Shown here: piece by piece, positions 42,831 to 48,802 of the stretch | Numbering within the stretch: the first letter of the stretch is position 1 | How the letters are laid out: the number at the start of each line of letters is the position of its first letter | NCBI GenBank assembly: GCA_002421845.1 | Contig: DISL01000119.1 | Coordinates: 1 to 48,802, forward strand | Direction of reading: 5' to 3' | Length of the DNA stretch: 48,802 nucleotides | From: Epsilonproteobacteria bacterium UBA6211 | GTDB taxonomy: Bacteria; Campylobacterota; Campylobacteria; Campylobacterales; Arcobacteraceae | The notes under the pieces: generated by a model | Seen by the model: only the letters and a program-made list of their open reading frames with translations | Database searches by the model: none | Told to the model about the DNA's origin: nothing | Translations under genes and position numbers: made by a program

Positions 42831-42939
42831 GGATATGGGATGTAGGATATGGGATGTAGAATAAAAAAGAAAGAATACAAATACTGTATTCACTTCGTCC
42901 TAACCCTAAATCCTAAATCCTAAATCCTAAATCCTAAAT
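42831..42939. repeat. Heptamer tandem repeats upstream of purB
   Basis: Positions 42831-42858 read as GGATATG, GGATGTA, GGATATG, GGATGTA. Positions 42905-42939 hold five exact copies of CCTAAAT. The two blocks lie 46 bases apart in the divergent gap between purB and the RluA-type gene. Confidence 0.92.
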
Positions 42940-42959
42940 CCTTATAATTTAATTTATTG

Positions 42960-42965
42960 TATAAT
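42960..42965 (+). promoter_or_regulatory. -10 element of the RluA-type gene
   Basis: TATAAT with a preceding TTG, 28 bases before the TTG start codon of the RluA-type synthase. No clear -35 was seen, because the heptamer repeat occupies that region. Confidence 0.5.
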
Positions 42966-42993
42966 ATCAAAAAATCTCAAAAAAAGAGCTAAA

Positions 42994-43896
42994 TTGCCGT
43001 TTGTATTAAAAGAGTATCCAGCTAAAATCGGAGAGAGAATCAATATCTATCTAATCAAAAACCATGGTCTATCACCGTCAAATGCCCAAAATCTTCTTGA
43101 TCGTGGGAAAGTATTTGATAAGGATATGAAACAACTAAAAAAGACCGATGTAATAACAACAGAAGATATTTTTATATCAGAATTTATTGGTATTACAAAG
43201 GGGTTAAAACCTATATTTTCCACCGATGATTTTGCGATTTTTGATAAACCAAGTGGGATAATGGTACATCCTGTCAATAAATTCACCCCGTATTGTTTGC
43301 TTGATGAAGTAAAATACCATTTTGGAAGTAATGCAAATATAGTTCATAGAATTGATGCAGAGACTTCCGGTCTTGTTTTGATTTCAAAAAATAAAGAAGC
43401 CGAAATAGAACTCAAAACAATGTTTGAGAAAAAACTTTATACAAAAAAATATCTAGCTATAGCAAACGGTATCTTAGAAAACCAAAAAACTATAAATTCA
43501 CCTATAAAAGATGATTTAGCTAGTACCATAAGAGTAAAAATGACAACAGCAGAGGATGGAAAAGAATCCCTAACTATAATAAATCCTATTAAAATAAATC
43601 ATACCAAAAACCAAACTTTGGTAGAAGCCTTACCGCTTACCGGGCGACAACACCAAATAAGAGTCCACCTTGAATCCATAGGACACAAAATCCTAGGCGA
43701 CCCAATATATGGAATAGATGAAATCATAGCCGATAAATACCTATGCAAAGAACTTTCCCTTGAAGATAGACTTTATCACACATCTTCACACAGACTTTGG
43801 CTCCACGCTGATTATCTTGAATTTTCATACAAAGATATTATTTACAAATTCCACTCAAAAAACGAAGAACTAGTGGAGTTTTTCAACAAAAATTAG
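42994..43896 (+). CDS. RluA/RluD-family pseudouridine synthase
   Basis: The 300-residue protein has an N-terminal S4-like part (residues about 10-65) and a catalytic core with HRIDAETSGL (catalytic Asp), GRQHQIRVHL and DKPSGIMVHP. The family isomerises uridines in 23S rRNA or tRNA; the exact site cannot be assigned. The start is TTG at 42994, with AAGAG upstream and no better ATG. Followed by tRNA-Ser and SRP RNA on the same strand. Confidence 0.88.
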   Translation: MPFVLKEYPAKIGERINIYLIKNHGLSPSNAQNLLDRGKVFDKDMKQLKKTDVITTEDIFISEFIGITKGLKPIFSTDDFAIFDKPSGIMVHPVNKFTPYCLLDEVKYHFGSNANIVHRIDAETSGLVLISKNKEAEIELKTMFEKKLYTKKYLAIANGILENQKTINSPIKDDLASTIRVKMTTAEDGKESLTIINPIKINHTKNQTLVEALPLTGRQHQIRVHLESIGHKILGDPIYGIDEIIADKYLCKELSLEDRLYHTSSHRLWLHADYLEFSYKDIIYKFHSKNEELVEFFNKN

Positions 43897-43941
43897 CTAC
43901 AATCCCTCTTTAGATTTTGCATTTTAGTCTTATCTAAATAT

Positions 43942-44029
43942 AGAGAGGTGTCCGAGTGGTTGAAGGAGCACGCCTGGAACGCGTGTGTAGGGCAACTTAC
44001 CGAGGGTTCGAATCCCTTCCTCTCTGCCA
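43942..44029 (+). tRNA. tRNA-Ser (anticodon GGA)
   Basis: An 88-base class II tRNA: acceptor arms AGAGAGG/CCTCTCT, anticodon stem CACGC/GCGTG around loop CTGGAAC (GGA), a long variable arm (TGTAGGGCAACTTACC), T loop GGTTCGAATCC, and encoded CCA. Confidence 0.96.
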
Positions 44030-44061
44030 GAAGTTTTAAGCAAATTTTAATATTTGTTTGA

Positions 44062-44119
44062 TATAATTGCATTCTCAAAAAGAGTAGCATTGAGTCTAAA
44101 GCATTTTAGATTGAATGCT
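44062..44119 (+). promoter_or_regulatory. SRP RNA promoter and leader hairpin
   Basis: TATAAT at 44062-44067 would start transcription near 44074. A hairpin with arms AGCATT.GTCTAAA and TTTAGAT.AATGCT occupies 44086-44119, immediately before the mature SRP RNA. It is probably removed during 5' processing of the precursor. Confidence 0.5.
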
Positions 44120-44220
44120 CCTCTTTAGCCCCTTACAATCGCTTTAGAAGACAACGCCCCAGGATGGGAACATAGCAAGGCACCTTTTACTGTGATGTGT
44201 TTGGATCTCTGAAGAGGGGT
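44117..44220 (+). ncRNA. ffs: Signal recognition particle RNA (4.5S)
   Basis: The tip of the RNA reads CCCCAGGATGGGAACATAGCAAGG: a GGAA tetraloop on an AUG/CAU stem, then the symmetric loop with AGG opposite AGCA, the Ffh-binding signature of bacterial SRP RNA. The ends pair over about ten bases (CTCCTCTTTAG with CTGAAGAGGGG). The RNA is the scaffold for Ffh in cotranslational membrane targeting. Confidence 0.88.
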
Positions 44221-44234
44221 ACTTTTAAAGTACC
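44218..44234. terminator. Palindrome at the ffs/histidine kinase convergence
   Basis: GGTACTTTTAAAGTACC overlaps the end of ffs and the stop codon of the convergent histidine kinase. It may end either transcript, but no T-run follows on either strand. Confidence 0.4.
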
Positions 44235-45748
44235 GCTTCAAGCTCTATTATAAAAGTAGCTCCCTTATATTTCTTAGCGTCAAGCTCATGATTTTCATTT
44301 ATTGCATATATTCTACCACCGACTTTTTCAACTATTACTTTTGACATATCAAGACCTATGCCTGTCCCTTTATCATCAGGTTTTGTAGTAAAATACGGCT
44401 CAAATATTTTTTGTATTATATCTTCAGGTATTCCACCTGCAAAATCTTTTATTTTTATTATTATCTTATCATCTTTTCTAAATGCTTCAATAGAGATATT
44501 TTTTATATCGGGATCTTTATCTATTATTACATCCCTTGCATTATTTAACACATTGATAAATACTTGACTTAATTCACTTTGATAACCTGAAGTTTTACAA
44601 TCATCATCTACATTGGCTATGATATTAACTCCGTTTGATTTATAAATAGCACCTATTAGATGTATAACATCGTCCACAACCTGTTTTATAGAAAACTCGG
44701 ATTTTTGTGAAGGTTTGAAAAACGATCTAAAATCATTCATGGTATTATTCATATGTTCTATTTGTTTTTCTATATTATCAGTTTGTTTTTGTAAATTCTC
44801 TTTGTTTATATTATCCATCATCATATCAAGTTGTAATGAACTATTAGCTATCGACATTATATTCAAAGGTTGTTTCCATTGATGCACTATTGCAGACATC
44901 ATCTCACCCATAGTTGCCGTTTTATTTTGTTGTATTAGAGTACGCTCTTGCTTTAAGCTTTTTTCAACCTCTTGAGCTACACGTTGTTCCAATATTTGAT
45001 TTGAATCCAATAACTCTTTTTCTCTTCTTATAATCATATAAGAATAATAACTTATCAAAAGACCAAACAACAATATAATAAACCCTAATATTTTATTTCT
45101 CATCTCATTGTTTGCAGCCAATTCTTCATCAAGAGGCATAATAATTTCTATAACACCCCTTTTATCACCTAGCTTCCATTTACTATCTTCTTCCCATGTT
45201 TTTAAAGGACTATTATTGTGACAATCCACACAAGCCTGATCACTCATAAAATCGGCAACTGCAACCCTTAGTACTTGCTTTCCATCTATAGTATCTCTTT
45301 TATGATATATGCCGTAATCATTTTGTTCTACATAATAAAGTGCTTCTTTTTGGAAATCATCAAGTACTCTATCTGCCCTGTTTTTAAATGGATAATTACT
45401 ATAAAATCTAAAAATCATCCCTATCTCGCTATTTTTAGAAAACAGTGTACTCAAATCATGAATTGTAGTTGTAGGGAAAGGTATTTTACCGTTTGTTCCA
45501 AAGTGGTCATAATGAAATTCTATTTCCGGAGCGTATTGCTTTATATCGGCAACCACATTTTTTGTATAATACTCTCTAGTAAGAAGTATTTTTTCAACAT
45601 CAACTTTTGCATGTCTTATTGATGCCTCTATAAGATTCTTTTCCGTTACTTTAGGTATAAAAAAGAATAAGAAAGCCACTATTATTACGGCTACTATAAC
45701 AACTGGTAAGATAAGCTTACTTTGGGTAAAAGTTGAAATTTTTATCAT
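44225..45748 (-). CDS. Membrane histidine kinase with periplasmic heme-motif (DUF3365-like) sensor
   Basis: A membrane helix (about 12-30) is followed by a ~180-residue periplasmic domain with CVDCH (Cys173, Cys176, His177), a c-type heme site in a Tll0287/DUF3365-like fold. A second membrane helix follows (about 218-238), then coiled coil and kinase core: H box SAIVHQWKQPLN (His289), N box INVLNNARD, and GTGIGL. It probably senses redox state or a heme ligand and phosphorylates a response regulator elsewhere, since none is adjacent. It is last in the gyrB-queF-HTH-kinase run, 11 bases after the HTH gene. Confidence 0.88.
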   Translation of the reverse strand: MIKISTFTQSKLILPVVIVAVIIVAFLFFFIPKVTEKNLIEASIRHAKVDVEKILLTREYYTKNVVADIKQYAPEIEFHYDHFGTNGKIPFPTTTIHDLSTLFSKNSEIGMIFRFYSNYPFKNRADRVLDDFQKEALYYVEQNDYGIYHKRDTIDGKQVLRVAVADFMSDQACVDCHNNSPLKTWEEDSKWKLGDKRGVIEIIMPLDEELAANNEMRNKILGFIILLFGLLISYYSYMIIRREKELLDSNQILEQRVAQEVEKSLKQERTLIQQNKTATMGEMMSAIVHQWKQPLNIMSIANSSLQLDMMMDNINKENLQKQTDNIEKQIEHMNNTMNDFRSFFKPSQKSEFSIKQVVDDVIHLIGAIYKSNGVNIIANVDDDCKTSGYQSELSQVFINVLNNARDVIIDKDPDIKNISIEAFRKDDKIIIKIKDFAGGIPEDIIQKIFEPYFTTKPDDKGTGIGLDMSKVIVEKVGGRIYAINENHELDAKKYKGATFIIELEAVL

Positions 45749-45759
45749 GAGTGATTATA

Positions 45760-46335
45760 TTATAGCAAATCTAAAAAATAGCTTTTATGCACATAAATCT
45801 CTTTTTTATCTTTATTATAAACAAACTTGTCATCTTTTTGTTTAATTTTATCAACTATCATTTTTTTTATATCTATATTTTTATTGCCGTGTTTTTTTAC
45901 AAGTATAATAAAATCTTTTAGAGGTATATATTTATCACTCTCATCAACATTTAATTTTTTGGTAGGAATTTGGTTTTGATAAATTTTTCTCATCTCAAAA
46001 AAAGCATCTTGAAGAAGTTTTATTTCCGATTTCATAACTTCTTTGAGGTCATTATGAGCATTTTGAAGTCTTAACAACTCTTTTTTATACTGTTTTTTGT
46101 GCCATTTTATTACTTTTTTCAAAAGTTCTATTTGTTCATCTTTTAGTTTTATGATGCTTGAAGTTTCGGAATTTTGTTCTTCTTTGTGGATTAACTCTTT
46201 TTCATCTATATAAACATACGTTTTACCGCTTTGTTTTATAGATTTTAAAGAGTTGTTTTTTATGCGGTAGTGGATACCTTGCAAAGAGAGATTTAGTATT
46301 TTAGCAGCTTCGCTAGTAGTTACTAATCGCTCCAT
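45760..46335 (-). CDS. HTH and coiled-coil DNA-binding protein
   Basis: The 191-residue protein has a MerR/excisionase-like N-terminal HTH (VTTSEAAKILNLSLQGIHYRIKNNSLKSIKQSGKTYVYID). A long coiled coil follows (about 55-115), then a basic C-terminus. AAGGATTTG precedes the ATG. It may be a regulator or nucleoid-associated protein; its place between queF and the histidine kinase does not reveal a target. I do not recognise a named family. Confidence 0.72.
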   Translation of the reverse strand: MERLVTTSEAAKILNLSLQGIHYRIKNNSLKSIKQSGKTYVYIDEKELIHKEEQNSETSSIIKLKDEQIELLKKVIKWHKKQYKKELLRLQNAHNDLKEVMKSEIKLLQDAFFEMRKIYQNQIPTKKLNVDESDKYIPLKDFIILVKKHGNKNIDIKKMIVDKIKQKDDKFVYNKDKKEIYVHKSYFLDLL

Positions 46336-46343
46336 ACAAATCC

Positions 46344-46724
46344 TTATTTAAAATCGTTACTATCTATTTCTATAACCGTGTGTACGTTACCTCTTGGATA
46401 AAAATCTGCTTTTAACTTCATCCACTTTGGTTTAATTCTATTGTAAATAGTATCAAAAATCTCATTTGCTACGTTTTCATGGGAAATACTTTTATTTCTG
46501 TAAGTATTTATAAATATTTTCAAAGCCTTCAACTCAACTACGTATTTATCGGGTGTATAACTCAAATACAAAGTTGCAAAATCAGGATAACCGCTTCTTG
46601 GACAAAGTGCGGTAAATTCTGGCATAGTCACATTAATAGTATAATTCTTTTGATGTGCGTTTTCCCAGATTTCCAGGTCTTTTTCAACATCAAAGTTTAC
46701 TATTTCAAGTTCACCGTATTTCAT
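46344..46724 (-). CDS. queF: NADPH-dependent 7-cyano-7-deazaguanine reductase
   Basis: The 126-residue QueF of the single-domain (YkvM) type has the active-site Cys in FTALCPRSGYPDFAT and the substrate motif in ELKALKIFINTYRNKSISHENVAN. It reduces preQ0 to preQ1 for queuosine. It lies nine bases downstream of gyrB, a typical order for Campylobacterota near the origin. Confidence 0.95.
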   Translation of the reverse strand: MKYGELEIVNFDVEKDLEIWENAHQKNYTINVTMPEFTALCPRSGYPDFATLYLSYTPDKYVVELKALKIFINTYRNKSISHENVANEIFDTIYNRIKPKWMKLKADFYPRGNVHTVIEIDSNDFK

Positions 46725-46733
46725 AATATACCT

Positions 46734-48802
46734 TTATACGTCAAGATGTTTAACATCTTTTGCATGTTCTTCAATATAATTTCTTCTTGGCTCTACATCA
46801 TCACCCATAAATAGCGTAAATGTATCACTAGCACTTTGTGCATCTTCTATAGTTACTCTTAAAAGTCTTCTATTTTCAGGTGTCATAGTAGTTTCCCAAA
46901 GTTGGTCTGGATTCATTTCCCCTAGACCTTTATATCTTTGGATATATGCACCTTTTTTTGAAAGTCCTTCTATCTCTTCAAGTAATCTTATAAGATCTTT
47001 TCCTTCAAAAAGTGACAAATCTCTTGATTGAAGTTTATTATAAATATAAGTAGCTTCACCAAAATAAGGGCTTGAAAACAAATCATCATCTATTAAAAGT
47101 TCTTCAAGACCTGCTCCGGTTTGAACAAAAAGATGTATTTTATCTTCCGTAATAGTTTTACTTAAAATATTATAATTTTTATTTTTTGTAAATTTTTCTA
47201 CTTCCATAAACAAATCTTCCATATTAAGTGCCAATAAATCAGCATTTTCAACCATATATCTTACAACTTCAACTAAAGAGTATCTTTTTTCCAAATCACC
47301 TAAGATTGATCTATAAGCAGCTACTATTTTGAACATATCTAGTAAATCATTGTATCCCATACCTTCAAATTCAAAACTCTCTAAACCGTTTTCAATCAAG
47401 AAGTTACTCAAAGCCGTATCATCTTTTAGATATGTCTCGTTTTTACCTTTTTTATATCTATAAAGAGGCGGTTGAGCAATATAAAGATAACCGTTTTCTA
47501 TAACAGGTCTTAAAAATCTAAAGAAAAACGTCAAAATAAGTGTTTGGATATGGCTACCGTCAACGTCGGCATCCGTCATAATTATAACTTTATGGTATCT
47601 AATTTTCTCTTCATTAAAATCTTCACCTATACCGCAACCTAAAGCCGTAATAACGTTTCTAATTTCATCTGATTTTAGTATTTTATCAAGTCTAGATTTT
47701 TCAACATTTAAGATTTTACCTTTTAGAGGTAAAATAGCTTGATAAACTCTATCACGCCCTTGTTTAGCTGAACCACCGGCACTATCTCCCTCCACCAGAT
47801 ATAATTCGCTTATACTTGGGTCTTTACTTTGACAATCTGCAAGTTTACCCGGAAGTGTACCTACACTCATAGACTCTTTTTTACGTGTCAAATCTCTAGC
47901 TTTTTTAGCTGCTTCTCTACCACGTGCAGCAAGAAGTGCTTTTTCCATTACCGCTTTTGCATTTGAAGGGTTTTCTTCAAAGTATTTTACCAAGGCATCA
48001 TAAGTAAGTTTTTGAGTCAAAGGTTTTACGTAAGAACTTCCTAGTTTTCCTTTTGTTTGACCTTCGAATTGAGGCTCTGGTACTCTAACGCTTACAACCG
48101 ATATAAGACCTTCTCTTACGTCATCACCTGTAATTTTCGTATCTTTTTCACGTGCTGCCGCATTTTCAGCTATATATTTAACTATTGCACGAGTTAGTCC
48201 TGCTTTAAAACCTGCTTCATGTGTTCCACCATCAGCCGTATTGATATTATTAACAAAACTTTTTGTATTTTCAGTATATGTATCATTATACATTAAAGCA
48301 ATATCTATCTCAACATCTTCTAGTCTATCACTAAAACTTATTACGTCACTTACTGCATTTGCTTTATTAATATCACTTACAAATTGAGCAATACCACCTT
48401 CAAAATGAAATGTCTCTTTTTGTCCGCTTCTTTCGTCTTTAAGTTCTATCGTAATCTTTGGATTTAGATATGCAACTTCTCTAAATCTTTTTGAAAGTAT
48501 ATTATAATCAAAATTATCCGTTTCAAATATAGTCGTATCAGGTGTAAATTCTATAATAGTACCTGTTTTTTTTGTTTCTCCTATTACTTCAAGTACACCT
48601 TGTGGAATCCCTTTTTCAAATTCTTGATAATGAATCTTTCCATGTTTATGAATAGTCATTTTAAGTAATGATGAAAGAGCATTAACTACAGATACACCAA
48701 CCCCGTGAAGACCACCTGAAACCTTATATGTATCTTTATCAAATTTACCACCGGCATGAAGTACTGTCAAAACTACGGTTGCAGCTGAAATACCTTCCGT
48801 TG
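46734..48802 (-). CDS. gyrB: DNA gyrase subunit B (5' end outside window)
   Basis: The reading frame is open to the window edge. The first visible residues are EGISAATVVLTVLHAGGKFD, matching about residue 90 of GyrB, so roughly 85-90 N-terminal residues are missing. Landmarks present are GGLHGVGVSVVNALS (ATPase), LVEGDSAGGSAKQGRD (Toprim), DADVDGSHI, and QRYKGLGEMNP near the C-terminus. GyrB is the ATPase of the A2B2 gyrase that introduces negative supercoils. Confidence 0.97.
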   Translation of the reverse strand, partial: TEGISAATVVLTVLHAGGKFDKDTYKVSGGLHGVGVSVVNALSSLLKMTIHKHGKIHYQEFEKGIPQGVLEVIGETKKTGTIIEFTPDTTIFETDNFDYNILSKRFREVAYLNPKITIELKDERSGQKETFHFEGGIAQFVSDINKANAVSDVISFSDRLEDVEIDIALMYNDTYTENTKSFVNNINTADGGTHEAGFKAGLTRAIVKYIAENAAAREKDTKITGDDVREGLISVVSVRVPEPQFEGQTKGKLGSSYVKPLTQKLTYDALVKYFEENPSNAKAVMEKALLAARGREAAKKARDLTRKKESMSVGTLPGKLADCQSKDPSISELYLVEGDSAGGSAKQGRDRVYQAILPLKGKILNVEKSRLDKILKSDEIRNVITALGCGIGEDFNEEKIRYHKVIIMTDADVDGSHIQTLILTFFFRFLRPVIENGYLYIAQPPLYRYKKGKNETYLKDDTALSNFLIENGLESFEFEGMGYNDLLDMFKIVAAYRSILGDLEKRYSLVEVVRYMVENADLLALNMEDLFMEVEKFTKNKNYNILSKTITEDKIHLFVQTGAGLEELLIDDDLFSSPYFGEATYIYNKLQSRDLSLFEGKDLIRLLEEIEGLSKKGAYIQRYKGLGEMNPDQLWETTMTPENRRLLRVTIEDAQSASDTFTLFMGDDVEPRRNYIEEHAKDVKHLDV

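Noticed and set aside
42804..42893. 30-residue N-terminal extension of purB in frame
   Set aside because: It is translated tandem repeat DNA with no ribosome site. The normal PurB start MVERYARPQM at 42803 has AAGGA upstream.
42831..42939. CRISPR array
   Set aside because: Units are 7 bases without spacers, and no cas gene is present.

Overview
This window is a chromosomal segment of an AT-rich member of the Campylobacterota (Epsilonproteobacteria). Evidence for this is the gene order gyrB-queF, the rsmA-RNase J-kdsD block, the recA/eno neighbourhood, an RNase J with a basic N-terminal extension, HemJ, a GatCAB subunit alongside GltX, and a flagellin of the epsilon type. Gene content and base composition would fit a Sulfurimonas/Arcobacter-like free-living organism, but I cannot name the genus from sequence alone. 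In this phylum gyrB usually lies just downstream of dnaA-dnaN, so the replication origin is probably a few kb beyond the right edge. Two perfect 16-bp parS sites (9085 and 13941) agree with an origin-proximal position.

Layout. 1-3306: start of a flagellin gene, tRNA-Val, and a small fumarate reductase/succinate dehydrogenase-like pair (frdA-frdB type, no membrane anchor) preceded by a Phd-like acidic protein. 3353-12481: minus-strand housekeeping genes (2-hydroxyacid dehydrogenase, pseudopilin, PhoH-PIN, HemJ, RarA, RluB-type synthase, KdsD, RNase J, RsmA). 12559-17247: plus-strand hisF, nucleoside phosphorylase-like gene, rlmN, a 33-codon membrane peptide, gltX and an NlpC/P60-like lipoprotein. 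17266-19198: accessory patch with a HEPN-like protein, a YefM-YoeB toxin-antitoxin pair and a 47-aa ORF. 19238-29079: ogt, proA, gpsA, gatB, a SurA/PpiC-like chaperone, nnrS (with a perfect FNR-type box), a methyltransferase, dCMP deaminase, tpx and tkt. 29210-29476: a MITE-like element. 29502-36418: topA, two small enzymes, bioB, AMIN protein, FtsB-like protein, eno. 36497-40142: accessory island (hipBA and a divergent Abi/UG-type reverse transcriptase) lying between eno and recA, which are neighbours in many relatives. 40366-48802: recA, purB, RluA-type synthase, tRNA-Ser, SRP RNA, heme-motif histidine kinase, HTH/coiled-coil protein, queF and gyrB (cut by the window edge).

The most interesting material is (i) the recA-eno island with a stand-alone reverse transcriptase carrying a ~280-residue C-terminal region and fold-back sequences behind it; (ii) the HEPN-like protein next to YefM-YoeB; (iii) the anchorless fumarate reductase pair with a missing flavin-linking His and an extra cluster Cys; and (iv) a recurrent class of degenerate intergenic tandem repeats with a strict 7-bp (sometimes 8-bp) period, whose edges contain the stop codons of three unrelated genes.
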